Shown one piece after another: positions 8,224-16,751 of a DNA stretch of 64,000 nt. The position numbers and the translations under genes were made by a program. Location: positions 25,965 through 89,964 of the forward strand of contig CAVVPU010000177.1 in NCBI GenBank assembly GCA_963750015.1, written 5' to 3'. A model generated the notes under the pieces. It was not told the origin of the DNA, did not search any database, and saw nothing but the letters and a program-made list of their open reading frames with translations. The DNA is from CAVVNC01 sp963750015 (GTDB taxonomy: Bacteria > Desulfobacterota > Syntrophorhabdia > Syntrophorhabdales > WCHB1-27). Within the stretch, counting starts at the first letter, position 1, and each line of letters opens with the position of its first letter.

Positions 8224-8989
8224 CAGCCGTTACTTGAGACTCTTCCAGCCCCTCGCGAGGTTCGCCTCCGCCGTCGGGGCCATCTGGGTCATGTTCATGA
8301 AGACCGTCTATTGGACCTTCAGGCGGCCCTTCAGGATTTCGGCGATTTTCAAACAGATGGAGTTCATCGGCGTCAAGTCCCTCTGGGTCGTGATCGTCAC
8401 CGGGGGATTCACCGGCATGGTCCTCGCCCTCCAGACGTACTACGGCTTCCGCCAATTCAGCTCCGAGGGGCTCGTCGGCGTCACAGTCGCCCTGAGCATG
8501 ACCAGGGAATTGGGTCCCGTGCTCACCGGCCTCATGGTGACAGGCAGGGCCGGCTCCGCCATTGCGGCCGAGCTGGGGACCATGCGGGTCACCGAGCAGA
8601 TCGACGCCCTCACGGTCATGGCCGTGAACCCTATCAAGTATCTCGTAGTCCCGAGGGTCATCGCCTCGCTCCTCATGCTCCCCATATTGACGGTCATAGC
8701 TGATTTTACGGGCATTCTGGGCGGCTATTTCGTGGGCGTGAAGCTTCTGGGCATCAACGAAGGCATCTTCATCAGCAGGATGACCAAGTATATGGATCTC
8801 GAGGACATATACAACGGTCTTGCCAAAGCGGCCTGTTTCGGTTTCATTCTTGCCCTGGTGGCGTGCTTTAAAGGTTTTTACACGAGAGGAGGCGCCCAGG
8901 GTGTGGGGCGGGCCACGACAGAAGCCGTGGTGGCAGGGAGCATCTCGATCCTCATCGCCGACTACGTGCTCACCTCGTTGATGTTCTGA
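8216..8989 (+). CDS. mlaE: MlaE family lipid ABC transporter permease
   Basis: A 257-residue inner-membrane permease of the MlaE/YrbE family, part of ABC systems that move phospholipids between the inner and outer membranes. There are about five or six hydrophobic segments, and the family core is present: GFTGMVLALQ, ELGPVLTGLMVTGRAGSAIAAELGTM (conserved Glu-Leu-Gly and AGR) and EQIDAL. It overlaps alr by eight bases and touches the ATPase gene by one base (TGATG-type junction), so it is the first gene of a permease-ATPase-MCE operon. MlaB and MlaC are not visible in the window. Confidence 0.88.
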   Translation: MDSSRYLRLFQPLARFASAVGAIWVMFMKTVYWTFRRPFRISAIFKQMEFIGVKSLWVVIVTGGFTGMVLALQTYYGFRQFSSEGLVGVTVALSMTRELGPVLTGLMVTGRAGSAIAAELGTMRVTEQIDALTVMAVNPIKYLVVPRVIASLLMLPILTVIADFTGILGGYFVGVKLLGINEGIFISRMTKYMDLEDIYNGLAKAACFGFILALVACFKGFYTRGGAQGVGRATTEAVVAGSISILIADYVLTSLMF

Positions 8990-9772
8990 TGGATATGGAT
9001 AATATCGCCATAAAGGTAGATAACGTTTACAAGAGCTTCGGGACTCAGAAGGTCCTCGACGGCATCAACCTGGAGGTAGAGAGGGGCAAGATCACGGTCA
9101 TCATAGGCAAGAGCGGGGGCGGCAAGAGCGTGCTCATGAAGCATCTGATCGGCCTCGTCAAGCCTGACAAAGGAGACATATGGGTCAACGGGGTGGAGAT
9201 CACCCGTCTTCCCGAGCGGCGCCTCAACGAGGTGAGGAAGAAGTTCGGAATGCTCTTTCAGGAGGCGGCCCTCTTCGACTCCATGAGCGTTGCGGAGAAT
9301 GTGGCTTTTCCCCTGAAAGAGCATACGAATCTCAAAGAGGCGGAGATAAGCAGGATCGCAGGTGAGCCTCTTGGGTCAGGTAGGCCTTGTCGGGCAAGGC
9401 GGGAAGATGCCCTCCGATCTTTCGGGTGGGATGAAGAAACGGGTGGGTCTCGCGAGGGCCCTAGCCCTCGACCCGGAGATCGTGCTCTTCGATGAGCCCA
9501 CGAGCGCCCTCGATCCGGTCATTTCGCTCACCATCGAGGAACTGATCAAGGCAACCCAGATGAGGTTGAAGAAGACCTATGTGGTCATAAGCCACGATGT
9601 ATGGGGCATGTTCAGGATCGCAGACAAGGTGGCTATGTTGTACGAAGGCAAGATAGTCGCCTCAGGCACCCCCGGGGAAATCAGAAAGAACGATCATCCC
9701 GCGGTGAGCGAATTCATGAAGGCAACGAGAATACCGGGAATTACGGGAGGCATAGATGACAACGGAGTTTAA
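8989..9772 (+). CDS. mlaF: MlaF-type lipid ABC transporter ATPase, interrupted by an apparent single-base frameshift
   Basis: The ATPase of the Mla-like transporter is split across two frames. The first (from 8989) carries the N-terminal strands, Walker A GKSGGGKS (near residue 39) and the Q-loop FQEAALFD. The second (to 9772) carries LVGQGGKMPSDLSGGM (signature), the Walker B segment EIVLFDEPTSALD and the switch VVISHD. The join lies near 9360: dropping one G from the GCAGGTGAG region restores a continuous MlaF-length protein of about 260 residues. Every catalytic motif is intact and the flanking genes are healthy, so a sequencing error or very recent mutation is more likely than an old pseudogene. 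The end overlaps the MCE gene by 17 bases. Confidence 0.82.
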
Positions 9773-10757
9773 GGTCGGTATAGTGGTCCTTATCGGTATC
9801 TTCCTGCTTTTTTATATGTCCTTCAGGATAGGGAAGTTCGGCTCCATCACCGAAGGCCGCGGATACACGGTGACCGTCCATTTCAAGGATTCCGCGGGCC
9901 TCGACACGAAGTCTCCCGTGAATATAGCGGGAGTGGAGGTGGGCACGGTCCACAAGATCACCCTGGACGGAAACCATGCAAAAGTGGAACTCCTCCTCAA
10001 GGACAACGTGAGCGTCCCCGTTGACAGCGCGATAGCCATAAAATCCTTCGGCATCCTCGGAGACAAGTACGTAGAGATCGGCCCGGGCAAATCGACGATA
10101 CTCGCGAAGAACGGCGAGGAGCTGACGAATGTCGTTTCCTATCCGGGCTACGAGGAGATTTTCCAGAACGTGAGCGTAGCCGCCAAGAACATAGGGGACA
10201 CCATGGAACAGTTCAAGGGCGTGCTCAACGAAAAGGACAAGCAGAACCTCAAGGCGAGCCTCGAGAACATGCAGACGGCGAGCGGCCAGTTCAAGGATAT
10301 GCTCGCCGAGAACAGGGGAAAGGTGAACCGCATCGTGACCAACGTGGCCGAGGCGAGCCAGAAGTTCGGACCCATGGCAGACAAGGCCGACGCCACTCTC
10401 GGCCAGATCAACACCCTCGTGAACGATGTGGAGCAGGGCAAGGGGACCCTAGGCAAGCTCGCCAAGGACGACGCTCTCTATAACGACGCGAAGGACGTGG
10501 TGGCAAACCTTAAGAACATCTCCTCCGATATCGAGCAGGGCAAGGGGACCCTCGGCAAGCTCGCCAAGGACGACAGCCTCTACCTCGAAGCCAAGGAGAC
10601 CATGCAGAACGTCAGCCAGTTTACGGGCACTCTGAAGGACGGGGACCTGGTCAGCGAGGCCCAGAAGACGATGAAAAAGGTTCAGCAGGCTGCCGAAGGG
10701 ATACAGGAGCAGACGCCCATCTCCATACTCGGCACCGTCTTCGGCCTCTTCTTCTGA
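9756..10757 (+). CDS. mlaD: MCE/MlaD domain lipid-transport protein
   Basis: A 333-residue protein with one N-terminal membrane anchor (VGIVVLIGIFLLFYMSF) followed by an MCE domain (about residues 38-115, including PVNIAGVEVGTV and SFGILGDKYVEI). MlaD-type proteins form periplasmic hexamers that bind lipid and sit on the MlaEF complex. The C-terminal two thirds is predicted helical or coiled-coil. It contains two near-identical 14-residue units, EQGKGTLGKLAKDD, 34 residues apart (10431-10472 and 10533-10574). Such extensions are known to lengthen MCE tunnels or needles. The gene overlaps the ATPase upstream and the repeat protein downstream by one base. Confidence 0.85.
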   Translation: MTTEFKVGIVVLIGIFLLFYMSFRIGKFGSITEGRGYTVTVHFKDSAGLDTKSPVNIAGVEVGTVHKITLDGNHAKVELLLKDNVSVPVDSAIAIKSFGILGDKYVEIGPGKSTILAKNGEELTNVVSYPGYEEIFQNVSVAAKNIGDTMEQFKGVLNEKDKQNLKASLENMQTASGQFKDMLAENRGKVNRIVTNVAEASQKFGPMADKADATLGQINTLVNDVEQGKGTLGKLAKDDALYNDAKDVVANLKNISSDIEQGKGTLGKLAKDDSLYLEAKETMQNVSQFTGTLKDGDLVSEAQKTMKKVQQAAEGIQEQTPISILGTVFGLFF

Positions 10758-12115
10758 TGCACCGGGTTATTATCTTCCTGGCCCTTTTCCTGTTCCCTGG
10801 GAGCCTTTACGCATTCTGGCCCTTCTCGTGGGAGCTGGACGGGCAGAAGAACTTCCTGGGCCCCCTCGTCTCATACCAGGAAGAGGCGGGCTTGACCCAT
10901 GTGACTGTTCGGCCCCTTCTCTCATCGTACGACTCGCCGGGGAACTACATCCTTTTTTTCCCCCTGGGGAAGAGTACCGAGGAGAAGTCCTATTTCTTCC
11001 CCATCTATACGAGGCACAGCGAGGCAGAAGATCACGATTTTGCCCTGTTTCCTTTTTTTTCCGGTGAGTCCCAAGGCAAGGCCTATGGCGGGGTCTTCCC
11101 TTTCTACGGAAAGCTTTACCACCGCTTCAGGCGGGACGAGATAGGCTTTTTTCTATGGCCCCTTTATGGCTACAGCATCGGTGACGGCACCACGAGAACC
11201 AACGTGATCTGGCCTTTGTTCTCCTTCTACAGCGGCCATCAGGAGGGCTTCAAGATCGGTCCCCTTTACGGAAGGAGCATGTGGGGCAATGATCGAAGGT
11301 CCTCCTTCGTGCTCTGGCCCTTCTTCATACACGACGAAAGAGGGCTCGACACCGATACCCCCAGCCGGAGCTGGTGGGTCATACCTTTCTATTTGCAGAC
11401 TACATCCCCCCAATCATCCTTCTACGCGGTCCTCTGGCCCCTCTTTACCTACACCAAGACCGCTTACAGAACCGAGGTGAAAGCACCGTGGCCGGTTTTC
11501 TCCTATGATTCGGGCAAGGACGAGTCGGGCTTTAGCCTCTGGCCCCTCTATTCTCAAAGCCGGACCGAAAAGGATGTGACGACCTACGTCATGTGGCCGA
11601 TCTACAAGGAATCAATAAGGTATCCGGGCAACGATGTGGAATGGACCGAGAGACGGATGTTCCTACTCGACAAAGACATAGAGGACGACCGGGGCACTTT
11701 CGTCAATGTCTGGCCCTTCTTCGAGCTACGGTCGAAGAAGGAGGACAGGACCATCTACTTTCCCTCGGTTTTACCCTGGCGCAACGATGACTTCGACCGG
11801 ATTATGAGGCCGCTCCTCACCCTTTATGAGTACAGAAAGACGGGTGACAAGGTCGTGACGAACTTTTTCTACGGGCTCTATACCAGGGAACAACAGGGGG
11901 AGAGCTGGAAACGGAGACTCGCCTTCCTCTTCGAGATGAAACGTGAGCCCGAAGGCATGGGCTTTCAACTCCTCTCCGGCCTTTTTGCAATCGACAAGAA
12001 ACAGATCAAGCTCTTCTATATTCCTGTCAAACGAAAAGGGGAGGGGCCCGAGACCTGTGCGGGGGACGACGATCGAATGGAGAACCGGGAACAATCCACC
12101 CCGGAAGAGGAGTAG
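10757..12115 (+). CDS. Exported protein made of about 15 'WPLF/FPFY' repeats, function unknown
   Basis: A 452-residue protein with a cleavable-looking signal peptide (hydrophobic core IIFLALFLFPGS, then LYA). The mature part is a string of short units ending in hydrophobic-hydrophobic-W/F-P-L/F/I-Y/F, for example LFFPLGK, YFFPIYTR, LFPFFSG, VFPFYGK, LWPLYGY, IWPLFSF, IGPLYGR, LWPFFIH, VIPFYLQ, LWPLFTY, PWPVFSY, LWPLYSQ, MWPIYKE and VWPFFEL. They recur about every 15-30 residues. The pattern suggests repeated antiparallel strands, either a beta-propeller or an outer-membrane barrel. I recognise no named domain. Its position, one base after the MCE gene, suggests an outer-membrane or periplasmic partner of the lipid transporter; that is inference. 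Confidence 0.7.
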   Translation: MHRVIIFLALFLFPGSLYAFWPFSWELDGQKNFLGPLVSYQEEAGLTHVTVRPLLSSYDSPGNYILFFPLGKSTEEKSYFFPIYTRHSEAEDHDFALFPFFSGESQGKAYGGVFPFYGKLYHRFRRDEIGFFLWPLYGYSIGDGTTRTNVIWPLFSFYSGHQEGFKIGPLYGRSMWGNDRRSSFVLWPFFIHDERGLDTDTPSRSWWVIPFYLQTTSPQSSFYAVLWPLFTYTKTAYRTEVKAPWPVFSYDSGKDESGFSLWPLYSQSRTEKDVTTYVMWPIYKESIRYPGNDVEWTERRMFLLDKDIEDDRGTFVNVWPFFELRSKKEDRTIYFPSVLPWRNDDFDRIMRPLLTLYEYRKTGDKVVTNFFYGLYTREQQGESWKRRLAFLFEMKREPEGMGFQLLSGLFAIDKKQIKLFYIPVKRKGEGPETCAGDDDRMENREQSTPEEE

Positions 12116-13179
12116 TGACACGGATAGAGGGTGCGCGCATCCGTGAGCTCGTGCGCCCCCTTAAGGTCCCCTTCGCCACCTCTCTCGGTCAAAAACAATA
12201 TCTCCACAACGTGACGGTTCAGGTAGTGCTGGAGGGAGGGGTATCGGCATGGGGTGAGGTGCCTACGAGCTACGCATACCCTGCCGAGACTTTGAAAGCG
12301 ATAAAAGGGGTGCTCGCGGAAGGGCGGGCAAGGATCAAGGGCTCGGCGGTAGAGAACTATGTGCATTTGATCGAGTCTCTCAGAACTTCGTTCCCCCAGG
12401 CAGTTATGACAATCTCCGGCCTCGAGGTCGCCCTCTTTCGTGCCCTCCTCAAGGAGCGGGGGCGCTCCGAGTACGACCATTGGGGCAGGGCATCTGCCCG
12501 AATCGAGACAGATATCACCCTTCCGAACATATCGGACGGGACCTTGCTTACACGCTGGCTCGAACGGGCCATAGGAGAGGGGTTTCACGCCTTCAAACTG
12601 AAGGTGGGCGGAGACCCGAAGAAAGACCGGGCCCTTCTCCGTCTCGTCTATCCCGTCCTTTCAGCGAAACTGGCAAACTTCAGGCTGCGCCTTGATGGGA
12701 ACCAGGGATATGGCACGGCAACTTATCTCGACTTCATGAAGCATATCGAGAAGATGGGTTATGACATCGAGCTTTTCGAGCAGCCCCTTAAGAAACACGA
12801 CTTCAAGGGCTACGAGGCGATCAGGGGCAAAAGCCCGTTCCCCGTCGTGCTCGACGAGACGGTCGTCAATGTGGAAGATGCAAAAAGAGCAATAGACAAC
12901 CTTCTCGGGGATGGGATAAACATTAAGATCGCCAAGAGTGGAATAGGGCAGTCCCTTCAGATAGCACAAATGGCCCGGAGCTCAGGCATGAAGCTCATGA
13001 TCGGGTGCATGATAGAGACAATGAAGGGACTGTCGGCAGCGATGTTTTTCGCGCTGGGGACAGAGTACTTCGATTATGTGGACCTGGACTCGGCACACTT
13101 TCTCTACGGCGGAAAGCACTATCCCAACCTATCGATAAAAGGACCAATCATCTCTATAGAGGACGGGGGTTTCCGTTAA
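12115..13179 (+). CDS. Enolase-superfamily dipeptide epimerase (muconate lactonizing enzyme subgroup)
   Basis: A 354-residue two-domain protein: an N-terminal capping domain (residues 1-120) and a TIM-barrel half with all MLE-subgroup catalytic residues. These are the KxK pair in FKLKVGGD (near 162), metal ligands Asp in LRLDGNQGY (near 193), Glu in LFEQPL (near 219) and Asp in VVLDETV (near 244), and the opposite lysine in IKIAKSG (near 270). The DGNQ and LDET forms fit L-Ala-D/L-Glu-type dipeptide epimerases that recycle murein peptides, but substrate cannot be fixed from sequence. The GTG start overlaps the previous stop (TAGTG), so it belongs to the lipid-transport operon. Confidence 0.8.
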   Translation: MTRIEGARIRELVRPLKVPFATSLGQKQYLHNVTVQVVLEGGVSAWGEVPTSYAYPAETLKAIKGVLAEGRARIKGSAVENYVHLIESLRTSFPQAVMTISGLEVALFRALLKERGRSEYDHWGRASARIETDITLPNISDGTLLTRWLERAIGEGFHAFKLKVGGDPKKDRALLRLVYPVLSAKLANFRLRLDGNQGYGTATYLDFMKHIEKMGYDIELFEQPLKKHDFKGYEAIRGKSPFPVVLDETVVNVEDAKRAIDNLLGDGINIKIAKSGIGQSLQIAQMARSSGMKLMIGCMIETMKGLSAAMFFALGTEYFDYVDLDSAHFLYGGKHYPNLSIKGPIISIEDGGFR

Positions 13180-13560
13180 AGCGGGTGGTGCCTTGTGAGC
13201 GAGTGGGTAGTACACACCAGCCCAACTGAACAGGGGCAGCGGCCCGGAAGGACGCAACCAAAACGTGATGGCGACTCCCGAATACAAATGCCACGGTCGT
13301 CCCCATCATCCCACTCCCCGAAAGGAATAGTTTTCTGTTTCGTCTGCCAGTTTCTTCTTTCATCATCGCCATCTCCGCGTTATAATGGCTCGTGTCAAAA
13401 AAGCACCGGATAGCCGATTCTGACGTAGAGGGAGTATACGAGGTGCGAGGCCCGGCATGTCAATCGAAAATAGCGCCGACGTGAGGTCCCGCCGGTCAGT
13501 GCGAGGCGAGGATGGAATAGGAGATTTGACCCGAGAAACAGGCGATGCCGGGATGGTTTC
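13180..13560. other. Intergenic region upstream of the cyclase gene
   Basis: No protein-like frame or RNA gene is apparent in these 381 bases. A perfect TATAAT at 13381-13386 with a poor -35 (TTCATC, 13359-13364, 16-base spacer) is the best promoter candidate for the cyclase and would give a leader of about 170 bases. GGGATGG just before the ATG at 13561 may serve as the ribosome-binding site. Confidence 0.35.
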
Positions 13561-15087
13561 ATGAACAGGGCCGACCTCTTCAGAGCAAAAAACGCACTCT
13601 CGCTGGCCAACGGCGTTTCCAATGCGGTTGGTGTGGCAGTCATCATTCTTGAGGGCGTGAGTCAGGGGGCACCACCTGAGGTGGACCGTCTCACCCGCTC
13701 CGTGAGCATGGTGTTTCTGCCCTTGGCTTTTCTTGTGCCCTGGTTCGTTACCCGCCTTTATGAAGTACCCGTTCGCCGCTACTGGGATGCGGTCTATCGG
13801 AAGGAAGTCCTCTCCCGGGATGACATACAACGGTCGCACCGGAGACTGCTCAATGAACCTTATTTTCTTATAGCCGTCGATATGTGCATGTGGCTCGCCG
13901 CAGCCGGGGTGTATACAACAGTCTTCCGGCTTTCGGACATTGACGGGAGGTTCGTGAGCCAGCCACTCATCTACGCCTTCATCGGGGGCCTCATTACGTC
14001 AACGATTGCTTTCTTCGCCCTCGAGTTCAATTTGCAGCGGAGGGTGATTCCTCACGCCTTTCCGAATGGAGGGCTTTATGTTACGCCGGGCACCCTGCGT
14101 ATCCGGATACGGACGCGCCTCTTCGCGCTCTTCTTCGCCTGCAACCTGATTCCCCTGTCGGCTTTGTTGACTACCTTCCTGTCGACTTCAGCAAATCCGG
14201 AAGCTGCCATGGAAGGGCTGCGGGTCAGAATGCTCATGCAGGGCCTCGTTTTCATGGGCTCAGGCATGTGGCTTACCTTCCTGGTGAGCAGCAACCTCAC
14301 GAAACCGTTGCACGAAATCATTCGGGTCCTGGGCAAGGTTCGAAGAGGCGTATTCGATCAAAGGGTCAAAGTGACCACCAGCGACGAAATAGGGTACACA
14401 GGCGACGTGATCAACGAGATGACCCAGGGGTTGCGGGAGCGTGATTTCATAAAAGAGACCTTCGGCAAATACGTGAGCGCCGAGATTCGTGACGAGATCC
14501 TGGGAGGGAGAATTCCCCTTGATGGAGAAGTCAGGAGGGTGACGGTCCTCTTCGCGGACCTGAGGGGCTTTACACCCATGGTGGAAAAGACAGATCCGAA
14601 GGAAGTAATCAGGATTCTCAACGGGTACTTCAAGGAAATGGAAGAGGCAATCCGCGAGCATCATGGGTTGGTTCTCCAGTACATAGGAGATGAGATCGAG
14701 GCGACCTTCGGTGCACCCATCTTCCTGGAAAACCACGCCAGCCTCGCAGTATCGGCCGCCAGGGAAATGGCGAGGCGCCTCGAGGCGTTCAATCAAAAGC
14801 TCACCGGATCCGGCATTCGACTGGCCCACGGGATCGGGATTCACACAGGGAACGTCGTCGCAGCCAACATCGGGAGTCCTGATCGGCTCTCTTACGCTCT
14901 CGTGGGTGACACGGTGAACGTGGCCTCCAGAGTGCAGGATCTGAACAAACAGTTCGGGACGGAGATACTTCTCACTGAAGCCACGCGGGCAGAGTTGGGG
15001 GAACGCTTTAATCTCAGGAAGCTCCCGCCCGCGTCAATAAAGGGGATCACCCGGGATATTCAACTCTACACGATTGATCAACCTTAG
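13561..15087 (+). CDS. Membrane-bound class III adenylate/guanylate cyclase with HAMP domain
   Basis: A 508-residue protein. The N-terminal half has about six hydrophobic segments, including the AFLVPWFV, LIYAFIGGLI, LFALFFACNLIPL and GLVFMGSGMWLTFLV stretches. A HAMP domain covers about residues 235-290 (LTKPLHEIIRVL to NEMTQGL), and a class III nucleotidyl cyclase domain about 310-505. Both metal aspartates are present (LFADLRGFT and QYIGDEIEA), as is the catalytic Asn/Arg segment GDTVNVASR. The base-recognition position, usually Lys in adenylate cyclases, is Gln373 (14677-14679), so the nucleotide product is uncertain. It is followed by a cyclic-nucleotide-binding protein, a likely downstream receptor. 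Confidence 0.85.
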   Translation: MNRADLFRAKNALSLANGVSNAVGVAVIILEGVSQGAPPEVDRLTRSVSMVFLPLAFLVPWFVTRLYEVPVRRYWDAVYRKEVLSRDDIQRSHRRLLNEPYFLIAVDMCMWLAAAGVYTTVFRLSDIDGRFVSQPLIYAFIGGLITSTIAFFALEFNLQRRVIPHAFPNGGLYVTPGTLRIRIRTRLFALFFACNLIPLSALLTTFLSTSANPEAAMEGLRVRMLMQGLVFMGSGMWLTFLVSSNLTKPLHEIIRVLGKVRRGVFDQRVKVTTSDEIGYTGDVINEMTQGLRERDFIKETFGKYVSAEIRDEILGGRIPLDGEVRRVTVLFADLRGFTPMVEKTDPKEVIRILNGYFKEMEEAIREHHGLVLQYIGDEIEATFGAPIFLENHASLAVSAAREMARRLEAFNQKLTGSGIRLAHGIGIHTGNVVAANIGSPDRLSYALVGDTVNVASRVQDLNKQFGTEILLTEATRAELGERFNLRKLPPASIKGITRDIQLYTIDQP

Positions 15088-15212
15088 CATCTTGCGTGGG
15101 GCGGTCGCTCAGATTGATATGTGACGAGATAAGGGCGAAGGGACCCCATCGTGGAGTAAAGCCCCGTCTTCACCTTGTAAGCATGGTGCCGACGCCTGAG
15201 GCCAAATAATTT

Positions 15213-15241
15213 TTGACAAGAACGAGCGGCCGCCGCATAAT
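15213..15241 (+). promoter_or_regulatory. Strong sigma70-like promoter for the CNB-rhodanese gene
   Basis: A consensus TTGACA (15213-15218) and CATAAT (15236-15241) are separated by exactly 17 bases. Predicted initiation near 15248 leaves a leader of about 85 bases before ATG 15334. The operon beginning with the receptor can therefore be expressed separately from the cyclase. No operator-like repeat was noticed in the leader. Confidence 0.6.
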
Positions 15242-15333
15242 AGAAGAGGTTACAAAGCATTCGTATAGTAGTCCCATATGCCACGTTCCGGGACGATGCG
15301 TTAAGGAGCAGCAGGGAAGGGCAACAAACCGGC

Positions 15334-16254
15334 ATGAAAAAATCGGAGGATAAAGAATCCACCCGGGACGCTGTTTTCGGACAATTACCCCAAGAGAAGA
15401 TAGATAAACTCACCCGATCCATGGAGCATGAGAAGGCAACTCCGGGCAGCACCATTTTTAGGCAAGGCGACCCCGGGGACAAGTTCTATATCATCCAGTC
15501 GGGGAAAGTGAGAGTTTACAGGAAAGACCGAGGCGGCCTCGAGACACAGCTTTCCGCGCTCGGGCCGGGTGAGAGCTTTGGGGAAATGGCTTTGCTCACG
15601 GGGGAGGCGAGATCGGCCAGCGTTGAGGCCCTTGAGGAGACTCACCTCATGGCCCTTTCGAAGGACCAGTTCGAGCGAATACTCAAAGACTCTCCGGATA
15701 TCTCGCTCGCCTTCGTCCATAAGATGTCGGAATGGCTTTTGAAGGCCGATGCTACTATCGAGAAAGAGGCGAGGCAACAACACCTTGCCCACCAGGCCTC
15801 CTGGTTCGATTTCGTGCTGATACTCGGTGTGAGTATTATTCTCGCCCTTGTTTTCAACCGGTCGAACCCGAACGGGATACCCTTGTTCGAGGGAATCCCT
15901 CAAAGAGACGCCATAGCCTCCGTCACACCCGCCTCTGCGATGGAAGAGATAAAGAGGGGAGATACGGTCATGGTGGACGCGGGGCCTGAAGGGTTCTACC
16001 AGAGGAAACATATCCGGGGAGCGATCAGCGTGCCTCTCGCACTTTCCGACCTCCTCTACGAGGTGACCTTTCGAGAAGAACAGAAGGGGAAAAAGATAAT
16101 CGTGTACGGAGCGACCTTCAGCAAGCTCTACGACCGGGAACTGGCGGACAAACTCTTGCGCAAAGGCCATAAGGATGTGAAGGTACTCGCGGGAGGGGAG
16201 GCGGCGTGGGAAAAGGCGGGCTATCCGGTGGACATATGGGAAGAAAAGAAGTGA
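15334..16254 (+). CDS. Cyclic nucleotide-binding domain protein with membrane anchor and degenerate rhodanese domain
   Basis: A 306-residue protein in three parts. Residues 15-140 form a cNMP-binding (Crp-type) fold with FRQGDPGDKFYII and the phosphate-binding cassette ESFGEMALLTGEARSASV, whose Glu and Arg are the usual ribose- and phosphate-binding residues. A single hydrophobic helix (FVLILGVSIILALVF) is near 168-182. Residues 190-300 resemble a rhodanese domain (DAGPEGFYQRKHIRGAISVP and LAGGEAAWEKAGYPV), but the catalytic Cys position reads VYGATF, with Gly259. It should bind a ligand or partner rather than transfer sulfur. Having no DNA-binding domain, it should act at the membrane. It precedes the MauE/DoxX-like gene and overlaps it. 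Confidence 0.8.
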   Translation: MKKSEDKESTRDAVFGQLPQEKIDKLTRSMEHEKATPGSTIFRQGDPGDKFYIIQSGKVRVYRKDRGGLETQLSALGPGESFGEMALLTGEARSASVEALEETHLMALSKDQFERILKDSPDISLAFVHKMSEWLLKADATIEKEARQQHLAHQASWFDFVLILGVSIILALVFNRSNPNGIPLFEGIPQRDAIASVTPASAMEEIKRGDTVMVDAGPEGFYQRKHIRGAISVPLALSDLLYEVTFREEQKGKKIIVYGATFSKLYDRELADKLLRKGHKDVKVLAGGEAAWEKAGYPVDIWEEKK

Positions 16255-16739
16255 TCCGGAGATTCGCAAAACGGATCGTCACTAGTCCTTATCTGGCGCT
16301 CGCACTCAGGGTCTATGTGGGATACTTCTTTCTTTACGCGAGCGTGAGCAAGATACCGTACCCCGCGCAGTTTGTCGAGGCTGCGGCAGCCTACCGAATA
16401 ATACCCTATTGGTTCTTGAATTTCGGCGCCGTTCTCTTACCCTGGATCGAGTTCGTAAGCGGATTGTTTCTGATCATCGGCCTCAGGACGAGGGCCGCCG
16501 CAATCATGGTCTGCTTGATGCTGCTCATGTTCACCGCGATGATCGTAACCAACATGTACTGGGGTGCCTCCATTACCTGCGGATGCTACGATACGGTGGG
16601 CGAGCCTATCGGGTGGAAGAAGCTTGGGGAGGAGCTTATGCTCCTCGTCTTTACGGTGCAGATTCTTTTCTGCGACAGACTTTTCACTTTCGGCAGGGGA
16701 GGTTTTTGGTCCGGTCTTAAGGGGGCGAATGCCTCCTAA
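16236..16739 (+). CDS. MauE/DoxX family redox-associated membrane protein
   Basis: A roughly 167-residue protein with four hydrophobic segments (starting near YVGYFFLYAS, FGAVLLPWIEFVSGLFLI, AAAIMVCLMLLMFTAMIV and ELMLLVFTVQILF), matching the four-helix MauE/DoxX membrane family. LPWIEFVSGLFLIIGL is typical of it. A Cys pair, TCGCYD, lies between helices three and four, consistent with a thiol-redox role. The start is uncertain. ATG 16236 is listed. GTG 16251 forms a GTGA overlap with the previous stop and has GGAAG seven bases upstream, so it is equally plausible. Its neighbours are a membrane-anchored rhodanese-like protein and a lipoprotein, pointing to a periplasmic sulfur or thiol process; substrate unknown. 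Confidence 0.78.
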   Translation: MGRKEVIRRFAKRIVTSPYLALALRVYVGYFFLYASVSKIPYPAQFVEAAAAYRIIPYWFLNFGAVLLPWIEFVSGLFLIIGLRTRAAAIMVCLMLLMFTAMIVTNMYWGASITCGCYDTVGEPIGWKKLGEELMLLVFTVQILFCDRLFTFGRGGFWSGLKGANAS

Positions 16740-16751
16740 TTAGGTCACTTT

